Below are positions 1 through 11,609 of a DNA stretch of 64,000 nt, piece by piece; position 1 is the stretch's first letter; each line of letters begins with the position of its first letter. The translations under genes were made by a program, and so were the position numbers. The stretch is taken from assembly GCF_964355755.1 (NCBI RefSeq), contig NC_092676.1, forward strand, positions 9,716,288 through 9,780,287, given 5' to 3'. Below the pieces are notes generated by a model. That model saw only the letters and a program-made list of their open reading frames with translations. It did not search any database and was not told the origin of the DNA. This DNA is from Antedon mediterranea (lineage: Eukaryota; Echinodermata; Crinoidea; Comatulida; Antedonidae).

Positions 1-1640
1 TAGCGAACAGATTGAATTGCTTTCATTTATCTCAGCGGTATTTCTGCTTGGTGATTAAGAAATCATAAAACATATCTTTCTTTATTTTCATGGTATTCCA
101 ATATGTTAAAAAATAACTACCCTCAACTTTAAATAACAAATTAAATAAGTCTACTAAACATTGTTGAAATCCCATGGACCCAACAATACCCCAACTATTT
201 CATTAATAATTGTTTATTTGTAACAGTTTATTTGAAATCCTTGTCCTTTGTTAATTCAATTGTGTGACAATTAAATTAGATTGTACATGCTTATGCTGTA
301 TATTATGTAAAAAGATGATTCATGGTAATATCAGATTCTTCGTACTACATTCATTAAAATGATAAACAAATAGCCGGCAGGCGTGTGTACAGAGGGGGCA
401 CAAAAAAACTATTACCTACTAATATTGTACACAGTTTTATTACATCCTTTTTTAAAGTAACACTAACAGTGCATATTCAATTTTATAGTAAAACGTAAAT
501 ACGTGGTTACGAGGCGGTATCAACTAGGCTCATAGTTGTTTACCACGCCAATGATATGAATAAAGCCTATCTTATTAAATAGTATCGCGCCCGCGCATAT
601 ACAAAAAAAAAGTTACAAAGGTTCACATATTTATATTAACAATTTTTAAAAAAAATTTACGAATTAAATAAAAATAATTAAATACCGCTCGGCTTATCAA
701 TGATGGAGGCATAAAAATGGGGGCGTAGGGTACCATTTTACCAGGGAGATGTAAATTAATTTTTTAACAAACATTTAAACTGGTTGGTTTTACTGCGTTC
801 GCGTACAATTTATCATTTGGATTTTTAAAGTTATATGTATGTTATGTTAAATTGTATTTATCAGTGACAACTCTAGGAAATTTACAGCAATTAGTTCTGT
901 ATGCCTAAAATAGTAAAATGCTCTAAATAAAAACGTCGGAGCTTCTTTTTTGTATTTCTGGCTGTTGAATGTTTTGTTGGCACCCCCTAACTCTACAACT
1001 ATGATATCCATAATGCATCTTATTTCCATTTCACCGTTGTTGATATACTACTAGCTAGAGTAGGTTATTAAAATAATACAATATAACCAAATCTAATATA
1101 TGGGGGAAAGCTAGCTAGCTTATTTTCACAATGAGTGTACTCTTTTGCTTGGTGTATTTTCCCCAGGCCTAGTTACTCTTAGTTTACTAGAGCTGCTGCA
1201 GTAGCTATATACTGCATATTCGATATATACAATTACAATATGCCTATAGCCTAGCTAGCTAGAAGTTATCGAATTTACTATCTACTTGGGCCTACTGTAA
1301 CTAGGCCTACATCCCATTTTTTAAATTTTTTTTATGGTGAGTAAGTTAAAACCCGTAGCCAAAAAATCAACAATGATGATTGAAAATGAATGAAATCTGA
1401 TCCATCCATGTGATGCATGCATGCAGCGCACATAACACAGGCACGTTTTGGGCGAATTTATTTGAATCATTCCATATACTGCAACAAAAAATGTGACATG
1501 ACAACAAAAAATTAGAATTGTTCGTAATTCAATAAAGTTAATCTTATTTTGAATTTACATATCCCAACAAACATAATACAAAACATAAAGATAGTCAAGT
1601 ATCAACTTCCCGGGAAAATTGAGATCACAAGGAACTATGT
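1..1640. other. Non-coding stretch, no gene recognised
   Basis: I read both strands and found no convincing exon, RNA gene or complete mobile element. The sequence is AT-rich, with short GCTAGCTAGC and AGGCCTAG tracts near 1110-1310. Because NFYA is transcribed leftwards and its DNA-binding exons are missing from the window, this may be NFYA intron, but nothing here shows it. Confidence 0.5.
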
Positions 1641-1769
1641 TGGATGTATTATGTTCGTAACATGGTGTCATTTAGAAAACTGCCTCTCCAAGGTGAGTAC
1701 TTTTTTTTTCTTTATTTGATATCTGAATGATACTTATACTTAATAGAAAGACAAAAACAGTATCTACAG

Positions 1770-1893
1770 TAGGTCGAAATTTAAAGCATTTAACATGCTA
1801 ACGGTGGGCAGTGTGATCTCTGATATGTTGAGGTTAATATCGGAGATCACACTGCCCACCGTTAGCATGTTAAATGCTTTAAATTTCGACCTA
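1770..1893. repeat. Near-perfect long hairpin
   Basis: The arms at 1770-1826 and about 1837-1893 are almost exact inverted copies, with one mismatch near the loop, separated by about 10 bases. It lies just beyond the 3' end of the transposase-like gene. It could be a foldback element or the terminal stem of the host transposon. Confidence 0.85.
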
Positions 1894-1986
1894 AATGTAC
1901 AAGATATTTCGTTCACAATTATGGGTGCGTCTTATACACAGGTGTGACTTATACACAGCAATATACGGTCTTATAATTTCATCAAA

Positions 1987-4900
1987 CTATTTGAAATTGA
2001 TTTTCTTGAACAACATTTCGATTTGTTTAAGCTCATCAAGAGAAAACTGGAATTGCTCTCTGGCATTCACCAGCACTGGAGCGGATACAGAGCAGATAAT
2101 GTTCCCTCTTGGTTGGGTTGAATAATCCTCATCTGATGGCCAAGTGTACAAATTATTCCCCTGTTTTTTCATGTATTTGACAGTAATGAGACCACTTTCA
2201 TTTGCGATGTGAACCACCTCTGCCATGTACACAGATGTAGTGTTGTTCTTTTTACCAACAGAATGCAATTGTACGGCTGCAAAGTTTCCAACTTGAAGAT
2301 CCCTGCAAAATAATAATTCGAAATCAAGTCAAATATTAAATAAAAGCGTGCAAGAGTGTGTAAAGAGCCATTATCGCAAAAATTTTACAACACAAATATT
2401 TCCACTTTTACAGTAATAAACAAATTATATGTACAGGTACAGTACCTCTTTGATTGATTATCTTGATGATGTAATGGCTGGACTGGCAATAGTGGTACAT
2501 CAGACTCATCATCTAATGTAGTATGGGCAGATTTGCTGAAATAAAAACCAACCAAATAGTATATGTTGTGTTTTCAGAGCTGCTCATTTGTATTTTATTA
2601 AGTGTTAACACAAAAGTACAATGCTTACATCTTTTTTCACTATTCATATAAGTTTGTGCGGACTGGTCAGAATCTGTGGAGATTGGCAAGACAGGCACTG
2701 TAGTCTCATTGATTGACTGCTGTGTGGGTTCACTGCTATGCTTAAGTGATGTTCTGAAAAATATAACAATTATTGAATATTATATAGTACTACTGTGTTT
2801 TTCTTTTTCTTCTCAGTTCTCAGACAATTGTTTCATGAATAAATAAGAGGTCCTTAACAATTATCAAACAGTATGTTTAGGGAGGGGATAACTTTGTTGA
2901 TGTTAATTCAAATGACTGTACTTTGGCACAAGTTGAAATTAGACATTTTCATGATCAATGAGTATGAACCTATGGATAAAACAAACTTTTGAATGTATCC
3001 AGTCAACCACAAAAAACAATGTTGTAAAAATGTTTATAATTGTGAAGGACCCCTACTGTTTTTATACTACAGTACATACCTTTCAATTTTCCCACTTTTA
3101 AGCGACATCAAAGAGAGTTGACCAGTGAACTTGATGTTTGGAAATGGTTGGCTCGATGTACCTCTACAAGTGTCGCAGAAACAGCTCCTTTCCTTTGTTC
3201 CGATAACATATGGTTCAATAACACTAAAGCTGTGAGAGCTGCGTGTATTTGGGATAGGACGGATGTTTGTAGTTCTTTCTCTGTCTTCTCTGTTGATTTC
3301 CCCATTTTTGACATAGAAGAAACTTCTTCTCATGTGTACATGGTCTTCCTCTTTGGGTTGCGACAAAGTTTCCTTGCAGAAGGTGAAGAGGTCATGAGCA
3401 TTAGCGATAATAAATCGTCTTGATCTTACTGCAGTGTTTGCACATTTCTTCACTACTCCAATTTCACCATCGCATGGGCCCTTCCCATGTCGGCTGCCAA
3501 AAATATGCTTCTCCACTGGTCAGCCAAAATCCTGCATACCATGGGATGCATCAGAAAAGGAACTCTTACATTTATATTGCACAGGCGACCCATCAGAAAA
3601 CTGGACTTGATTGTTAATCCTTAGCCCTTGCTGAACGAGATGTTGATTAGTAATGTTCACAAAATGCTGTACAGCATGGTAGTCATGTTTACGGTCGTCA
3701 CTTATAAAAATACATGATTCATGCATCGGTTGCCCACACTCCAGACACTTGTAATAGGCAACAATTGGGTGAATGGTGGCCTGCTCATACGACCAATGGG
3801 CGCTTTGGGCTTCATCTTGAAAATGACAATTGAAATTTTGTCCAAAATCCATGCACAGTAGAGACCAGTCATCAGGGATACTATTTTTCAATAACTCAAA
3901 TTGCCTTCCTTGCCATTTTGCATTTGCCATGTGTTTTGAAAATGGCTTCAGCTCCTCTGTCAGTTCAGAAACTAAACTGTTTACAGTTTCCACCTTCTCC
4001 TTTAGAACGAAGTGTTTAGCCTGAGTTTGAGTGCCGTTCTTATTTGTCTTTGTGTAAGCTTCGCTGACCCATACTTTCCACTTTATGGGGTCATCCCCAT
4101 GGGCTTGCATAAGAGGCTGTAGGTGCTTTGAAACAACATCAACACCACATTTGTCGCATGTGCGGTCTATACACTCATTTTTGGGGAACATTCCTGGGGC
4201 CTCGCATACTGTTATGGATGAGGCTTCGTACTTGTTTTTCAAAGCAGCATGTTTGTTAGCAATGCACTTGGCATATAAGGATTCTACCTTAAATGTTACA
4301 TTGATACAATACTCACACAGGCATTGCAAAAGTTTGGTCTTTGAAACCGGTTTATAGTTTGCTGGCTTGAGTGTGGAGAACTTGGTAAAACTAAGCGAGA
4401 CAGTTGGATATTCAGCTTTAAATTGTTTGTAGGCCGTCTTCATTGTGCATTCCATCACCTTGCCTGGTGTCTTGTCTACAGCGGAACGTGCATCTGGCAA
4501 TTCTCTTGCAATGTCCACCCGATCATAAAATGACAGAACTTTAGACACTGTGTCCTGGCTCAGAGCATCACTCCTTTGCTTTCTAAACTTCATCGAATGT
4601 GAATTGATTGGCTTGGTCAAAAAACTCCAACTCAGTCCTAAATGCTTTCGGGCAAGTGTTTTTCTTATTTTGTTTTTGACACACACGGCCATAAACAGTT
4701 GACGCCTGAGTTGTATATCAGTTTTCTTTCTGCTTTTTCGGATCTGATCCAAAATTGGCTTCACCGACGTAGAGTTGAGAAACTCCAGTCTCTTTTTTTG
4801 TATGGGAGACAAAATGCCTTTTTTCTTCAGGGCAGCTCGCTTCCTTGGTGTTGATTTTTCTACCATGCTAGAAAATATTTCAGCAAACTTATTTGGGCTC

Positions 4901-5424
4901 TTCGGCACCACTCTCCATGATCTTGATAAAGCCTTCCTTTTAGCTTGATTACTTGGAAAGGGGGTTGATGTTGGTGTCGACGACGATGTACAAGAGCTCT
5001 GCTTGTTTAAGGCATATGCCTCCCGTCGCTTCTCTAATATGCGCCGCTTTTTTTGGCTTGATTGATTTGCCCTCCTGCTACGTTGGTAATCCCTCCACTT
5101 CTGTCGTTTCTCATTGGTCTCCTTTCGGGTCTTCATTGGAGGTGTTGTATTGATACCAGCATCTTTTTTCCGCTGTCTCATCCTCTGCATCCTAATCTTT
5201 GCTTTTGCGTTGTCCCTTGCTCTTACTTCATCCCTTTGCTCTAATCTTCTTATCTTTAAGCGGGAACATTCAAATTTCCGAAATTCTGCATATTTTTTTG
5301 GATTTTCTTTTAATTTTTTAAGGTGCAACCGCTGTGCTTTAGCATTCTTCGTCTTTTTTGATTCCCAAGGGACATCATCCAGATCAATTTTATCACCTTT
5401 TTCAGTACAGCAACGAAGCTTCAT
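1987..5424 (-). pseudogene. Spliced transposase-like gene with one in-frame stop
   Basis: Four exons are supported: 5424-3080, 2753-2629, 2535-2446 and 2302-1987, all with GT/AG borders. The first begins with about 150 residues of Arg/Lys-rich, coiled-coil-like sequence. It then has Cys pairs (CLCEYC, CDKC) and an RNase-H-like block: CMDFGQN, later FSDGSPVQYK, then FGSRHGKGPCDGE and GVVKK. These Asp/Glu motifs resemble the DDE core of transposase-derived proteins common in cnidarian and echinoderm genomes; I cannot name the superfamily. The last exon has a small domain (YTWPSDED) typical of the same proteins. An in-frame TGA at 3520-3522 splits the core, and reading continues in the same frame past it. 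Exon 2 also ends one base out of phase with exon 3, next to a run of six A's. It therefore looks recently inactivated, or carries sequencing errors. Confidence 0.6.
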
Positions 5425-6829
5425 TCTGAGTATTAAAAAATAATAGTTAAATAAATAAACGGTATGACATTTCCTGACATATATATATATACATTATCTT
5501 TTTAATAAATAATCTGTGACTGTGAAAGTCATCAGTACTTGCACATCAACCACAGTAATAGTACATCAACCACAGTAATAATATAGTGCAATGCTATCAA
5601 AAAATTTGAACACTAAGCTAGACCTAGGCTAGTCTATTACAAGTAGCATTTGATGGCTAATAATTATGGTGTTACATACATCTTTACTGAGATAATGAAA
5701 TAGTTAGTCCGGTCCCTAAGGGGAAATGATGTTACCATAGTGGATACAAGTGTGCCCTTTGGCATGTTGATAGAACATGATATGGAGATACCAAAACAAA
5801 GTTACTGGAAATCTGATTTGACCTCTGTGACCTCTGACCTCAATTTTTATATTTCTATCTTAAACAGCCATATCTTGGCAACGGGTTGGACAATTGAAAT
5901 GATATTGGTGTCAAATAGGTCAGAGGGTACATATTTATATTCGCTCTAATAGAACTTTTTTCAAAAACACGACCCGAAATGTAATTTCTGAATGTTTTGA
6001 CCTTTGACCTCGGCTTACTATATCTCAATAACTACTGGTCAAAATTTCTTGAAATTTGTTTCAAATTGTTAAGAGCATACATATTAATATATACTCTAAT
6101 TAAACATGTTCTTCCAAATTCACAGGAAATGCCATTTACTGACCTTTGACCTTTACTGTTTGAATATGTCTGTATCTCTGTAACCAAATGTCAAAAAAAG
6201 TTCAGTTTGGTATCAAATTGTTCAGAATGTAAACATTTATATTAACTCTAATAGAAGATGTTATCATATTTTTACTGAAAATGCCAGTTATCGCAGTTTG
6301 AGGTATGACCAGGATATACTGTTAAGTGTGCGTGTGTCATACTTATATACCCAAAATATAGATTTAATGGACCAGAACTTCATCCAATATCCTAGTTAGT
6401 TTACCTTTTACAATTTTCTTTAAACTTAAATTTTCATTTAATTTCAATATATAATTCCATCACATGGTAGGCCTACACCAAAGAGCAACACTCAATATCA
6501 ACATAAAATTAGATAAACTTAAAGTTGATTAACATTTAAAAAAAAAGAAAGAAAATCAAGAACTTAAAGAAATAAAAGAAGAATTAACCAATGCGTTTTG
6601 ATACTCATAAAACATATGACCTAATTACCAATTCATTGCTTGAAGTATGCTGAAAAAATGAAATGTTGAAAACAGTGAGGAAAAAGCGAAAAAAAAGTGA
6701 AAAATAAAAACAATGCTTAAAATATTAGAAATCTGAAAAGGATCAAAGACAAATTAATTACAAAGCTGATTTCTTTCCAAGAACATACTGTAGTGGAATA
6801 TAAAAGGAAAAGGAACCAGTGAGCATTCA

Positions 6830-7430
6830 AAAATATTACCATCTATTCTTGTAGAGAAAGTGAAAGAGGCTATAAGGCAAATGCAAGAAAACAAAGCTCC
6901 AACACTGATGATGAAAAATGAGGCAATGACACATCCAGCTCATAACAATTACAACAAAATCTTTGAAACCAGAATAACTGAAGAGAAGCAATGATCTACT
7001 TTAATCCACAAAATCATGACAAAACTGACATCAACCATTACCGACCAAATGAAAATTATCACATGTACACAAATAATTTACAAAAGTAATAAAAAAAAAA
7101 TCAGAGACCGACTAGAAGTAAATAAACCAAGATATAAGGCTTCATAGAGTAGGACCATCTTATAAAGTTTATCAATCAATTAAAATAAATTGAAATGAAT
7201 AGCACTAAATCTTTGATTTAGAGATTATCAGAAAGCATTTGACTCAATAAAACAGGCATTACCATATTAGAGGGAATTATTATACCTCAACAAAATAATA
7301 TTGATTACGATCGCTCAAAGAGAAATTAAGGAAGATTAGTAAGACAAGGCGACACTTAAGATCTTCACTGCATTGGAAGAGGTGTTTAATCAAAGAGCTA
7401 ATCTAAGAAATAGAGTAAATATCACTTATA
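6830..7430 (+). pseudogene. Decayed non-LTR reverse transcriptase fragment (RTE-like)
   Basis: Short reverse-transcriptase stretches can be read in shifting frames, in the expected order. They are PSILVEKVKEAIRQMQENKAP-like sequence at about 6839, a DINHYRP block at about 7028, DYQKAFDSI at 7223, RQGDT at about 7342, and KIFTALEEVF followed by NQRANLRN near 7360-7410. This order and wording match the RT domain of RTE-type endonuclease/reverse-transcriptase elements. Many stops and frameshifts show it is long dead. It lies inside the inverted-repeat element 5703-8766. The region upstream (6480-6830) may be more of the same element but is too degraded to say. Confidence 0.7.
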
Positions 7431-7839
7431 AAAATTTAACCAAAACCACATTGACTTCCTGCCTATGTTTTGCTTTAAATTACATTTTTTTAGGTATGCA
7501 CTATATCATTTTTTTTTTCGATCCAATTTTTGGTGAAAGTGAATAACTATTATGTGACATTAAAATTGCATATTCAACAAAAATATTTGTAAAAATTACT
7601 TTGTCAGGGGGACAATAATTATATATATAATTAATAATATAATTAATAATTATAGCATGTGATATTATTAGCAAATATTTCAAATGTAGTTTTGAAACTT
7701 TCCCATTACAAACAATTGCCATAATTCTGATAACATTACAATACACCCATCCTCTGGGACTTATTTTTAAATGTAGCTTAAAACAGTACAATTCTGGCCA
7801 TTTTTATGTGTATAGATGCATGCAGTACAGTAGCATTGG

Positions 7840-8115
7840 AAAAGAAAGAGAGGGGAGGTGGTTGGGGTGGATGGAGAGACACATTTTTGTTACATGTTTG
7901 TCTACACTATCAAACTAGTTTAACAAAAAAGGTTTGATGTCCCCAAATAAGGGTAGTGATGATGTCCTCGTGTCCATATATGGGCACATCACATTTGTTT
8001 GTCACATAAAGTTTGATAGTGTAGACAGAGTTTAACATTTGTGTAACAAATATGTAAAAAAATATGCGTCTCTCCATCCACCCCAACCACCTCCCCTCTC
8101 TCGCTCTCTTTTTAT
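7840..8115. repeat. Foldback element nested in the larger element
   Basis: The outer arms (GGGGAGGTGGTTGGGGTGG on the left, its complement on the right) and the inner arms (TCTACACTATCAAAC and its complement) pair across about 275 bp. The inner part recurs at 36212-36340 in a FOXM1 intron, so it is a dispersed family. Confidence 0.8.
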
Positions 8116-8820
8116 AGATTATTAGTTGCTAAATATGCAAAATGATGGGTCATAGCTCAAATTGACATTTCCAATTGAATTCTGACAAAATATTTTGTTA
8201 CAGCAAATATAAATGTGTATATTCTGAACAATTTGACACCAAACTGAACTTTTTAGGACAAATAGTTACCGAGATATCGACATATTCAAACATTAGAGGT
8301 CAAGGGTCAAAAAAGCTTAATTTATGGTAGTTTTTTTAAAAAAGTTTCCATTAGACTAAATATTAGATTTATTTTCTTAACATTTTGAGACCATTCTCAA
8401 ATCTCTGAGATTGCGCGTTATTGAGATATTAGGCGATCAAGGTCAAAGGTCAAACTCAAAAATAAAGCATTTGCGGCCATTTTTTTACAATTTTTTTCAT
8501 TGTAGCGAATATAAATATGTATCTTCCAAGCATTTTGACAACAAAATTAATGTAAAATGTCCATGCGTTGTCAAGATATGGCGATTTTTAGTTATATAAT
8601 AGAAAAATATAAAAATTGAGGTCAAAGGTCACAGAGGTCAAATCAGATTTCCAGTAACTTTGTTTTGGCATCTCCACACTATACTCTACCAAACTGCTAT
8701 ATTGAATAATTTGTATCCAGTCTGGTAACATCCCACCCCTTTTTCGCCCCTTAGGGACTGGACTAAGTAGCATCATTGTCAGAACAGACTACTTTTAACA
8801 TTAATTTTAGAATATCTATT

Positions 8821-9955
8821 ATGTACGTAACAGGGCTAACACAAACGTCCACCAGCAGGGAATCCTCACCAGCATATAGACCTAGCTAGGCCTAGCTAGG
8901 CGACGAAAATTGTGTCAAGTTTACGAACATCAACAACATCTCTATAAACATAGGAAAATAACACTTATCAAAATGCAATACATTTATTGCAGAATACTTA
9001 ATAAATGTATTTACTTATAATTGTATTTTATGTTGATCAACACACTTTAGGATACGTGTTATTGGCAAAGGACAGCATGTATGAATTTAATTTTATGTTC
9101 GTAACAGGTGACACGATTATTCAGTGAGGGTAATTGGTAACGAACGTCAACAATGCATCAATTGACAGTCAGAACTACGTAATATAATACAACTTCACAG
9201 GAAATTATATTTATTTAAAATACAAAATCAACATGATGATTTTAAATTAAATTTCTTATTGTTAAAACAACTAAGATGTGTTTTATTTGGCAAAAAACAG
9301 ATGTTTACATTGATGTTCGTAACAGCTGACCCCAAAGTATCAGCTGAAAAAATGTTTGTTTACACCCAGGGAACTGTAAAAAACACTAAGTAAATTACGA
9401 TTTTAACATAAATTTCTACCATTAAGTAAAAAACCAAAGGTTATTATTACTGTAGTGTCCATAGATACTTATATTACAATAATATTTGAAAACATACCTT
9501 GATTGTGTTCCAACGTGATAGGATATTTGATAACAACAAAGTAATATGATGTGCGTAACACCGCGCAAAAAAAGTTGACACGAAAGGTGTTATCGTCTGT
9601 AGCAGTGACATTTGACCTGTATCCAGACGTTTTATTGTGTATATTAGTTGTACTGCTGGGGCTTCCTTATCAACGACCAGCGATGACAGACTAGCGCTCT
9701 GCACATGTGTTGTGGGCCTGGCCAATCTTCCAAATGACGTTCGTAACAAACTTGACACGACACACGTAAACATGTTTTGAATTGTTTTTTTAACTGATAT
9801 AAATAGCCATACAAAATTATTAAACTTGCCAATGTTTTAGTTAGATAAGATATAAATTACAAATAATTCGTTGATTGAATAAACCTGTGTTTACTCGCAA
9901 GCTAGCCCCATATGATGTTCGTAACATTTCTTGACACGACATGTTACGAACGTAA
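8821..9955. repeat. Array of ATGTTCGTAACA-type repeats
   Basis: At least nine related sites occur in about 1.1 kb: 8821, 8911 (reversed), 9095, 9136 (reversed), 9313, 9549, 9736, 9914 and 9940 (reversed). Most continue into a TTGACACGAC-like tail. The last two form an inverted pair. Outside the array I saw the motif only at 1651. Dispersed sites like these, in both orientations near an element end, resemble transposase-binding subterminal repeats. The open frames that run through this region are probably accidental. Confidence 0.7.
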
Positions 9956-9959
9956 GCCT

Positions 9960-10725
9960 GTGTTTACCATTCGAATAAAATTACATAATTGCGATTTTTT
10001 CACATTCTCTAAAACGGTCTCATAGAGCAACACGTAATGCATAATGCACACACAAAAAACACATAAATATTATCATTGGTGACCTCTGAAAACATAATTT
10101 AGTTTTAGAAGATTTTTATGTCACAATTTGGTGTCTATTTTTTATTTTTTTATTACATTTATTAAGTTCCGAAAAAAATTCCGCTGGGGTTTCATTCTTA
10201 ATATTATCTTACATATTACCTATATCAACAACTTACATGATCGTAAAATATATGTACATTTAAATACATATAAGACTAAGTATCATATTTGTGCATATAT
10301 ATAATAGGGAGCCACATGTATTCTACATTTTTATTAAATCGTAATTTATGGATTTTACTTACTCGTTTTAAATTTAATATACTGCGGGCCCAATTTAATA
10401 TTTATTTATTTATTTCCAAGTACATTAATATTATGTAAAGCACTTTCAAATTAATAACAGCACATTTTGTGTGATTCACTTATTAATGGAACATACAAAA
10501 GGTAAAGAAATAGCAGAGGGGATAAACAAGGCAGAACAGCCTGGGTGGGTTTTTATGCTTGCTAGAAAAACAACGTCTAGTAAAATACAGCACCAATTTT
10601 TTTCATTCGCGAAAACTATGAACTAAATCATCATAGGGAATTTAATGTACATATACCGACTGAAAAAAAACCAAATTGTACACTAATTATTGAAGTCAAG
10701 ATGCTCCTGCCATCGTAAACGTATG
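9960..10725. other. AT-rich stretch with no recognised feature
   Basis: No exon, RNA gene or clear repeat seen. Homopolymer and TTTATTTATT runs occur around 10140 and 10400. Confidence 0.5.
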
Positions 10726-11120
10726 CTATCGTCGTCTTGTAAAAAGAGGGACAGTCCCTTTTCGCTTGGTAATACGATGCAGTTTGTATACACGCGTCGT
10801 CGTATACGGATCGTATACGGATCGTATAATTAGGAAATTGTTTATAAATGATCGTATACGGTTCGTATATGTTTATTATGCGGGCAGGAACTTCCGAATT
10901 GACGTATACGTTTCGTATACGAAGTGGACTATCGTCGTCTTGTAAAAAGAGGGACAGTCCCTTTTCGCTTGGTAATACGATGCAGTTTGTATACACGCGT
11001 CGTCGTATACGGATCGTATAATTAGAAAATTGTTTATAAATGATCGTATACGGTTCGTATATGTTTATTATGCGGACAGGAACTTCCGAATTGACGTATA
11101 CGTTTCGTATACGAAGTGGA
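10726..11120. repeat. Two tandem ~200-bp units rich in CGTATACG palindromes
   Basis: Unit 1 (10726-10928) and unit 2 (10929-11120) are nearly identical. Unit 1 has one extra ~11-bp CGGATCGTATA step, which itself looks like slippage. Each unit holds several CGTATACG or CGTATA palindromic steps. The same motif continues in a looser form to about 11180. A minus-strand open frame spans both units but only reflects the repeat. Confidence 0.9.
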
Positions 11121-11609
11121 CTTCCTATACGAAACATATACGAAACGTATGTAAATCGTATACGTTCGTATAGGGTTTTTTTGCAAAGGGAAGAACAGTA
11201 TATTTTGAAGGTAACATTGTATAAATAAAAATTGCAAAAAACAACATTACAATGTAAACTGTAATACGTTTGTCATGAATGTATGCATATACAGTATTTC
11301 TATCTGACCTAAGAATCAGAGCGTTTTACGCAAGGCATTGGAATGTTGATCGTTGTGTATCAACACCTTGTCTTTTAACGCCATTGATTACCGTACGTCT
11401 TGCGTTAAATAAAAACCGTGAGTTTGAACATACCCTTAATCTAAATGTTCATATATCTGTCGTGCACATTCACTCAATCTAAAAGTCCCTATTATCATGT
11501 CTTGAACAACGGCATTATATGATTTCAATAAGAAATATAAGAATTAACAGCTATTTTTACTCTTTTTTTCAAATGCGGCATGTAAGTTGAAGTGGGTGTT
11601 TATACTTAC

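Larger units (their letters stand above)
5703..8766. mobile_element. Element with ~600-bp inverted terminal repeats
   Basis: The left end (TTAGTCCGGTCCCTAAGGGG) is mirrored at the right end with one difference, and the similarity runs through about 600 bp on each side (5703-6310 against 8140-8766). Each arm is built of three diverged units of about 140-180 bp. Each unit contains a TGACC(T/C)(T/C)TGACCT-type direct repeat and a phrase like 'atatctc.gtaac'. The middle holds a dead LINE fragment and a second foldback element. No intact gene is visible inside, and the target-site duplication is unclear. Confidence 0.8.
1645..9960 (-). mobile_element. Probable DNA transposon carrying the transposase-like gene, with a nested element
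   Basis: The proposed limits rest on one ATGTTCGTAACA-type site at 1651 and an array of related sites at 8821-9955, on either side of a spliced transposase-like gene (1987-5424). Between the gene and the array lies a separate inverted-repeat element (5703-8766), which looks like a later insertion. I could not identify terminal inverted repeats or a target-site duplication, so the true ends are unknown and the whole-element interpretation is inference. It lies on the 3' side of the NFYA exons and may sit inside an NFYA intron. Confidence 0.35.

Noticed and set aside
3520-3522. TGA in the transposase-like gene as a selenocysteine or programmed readthrough codon
   Set aside because: No SECIS-like structure was seen and nothing in this type of protein suggests it; mutation or sequencing error is simpler.
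9474-9773. 99-codon minus-strand frame
   Set aside because: It runs through the ATGTTCGTAACA repeat array, with no recognisable domain or splice context.
10631-11137. 168-codon minus-strand frame with two internal protein repeats
   Set aside because: It follows the tandem CGTATACG units exactly; codon content is set by the repeat and there is no family similarity.
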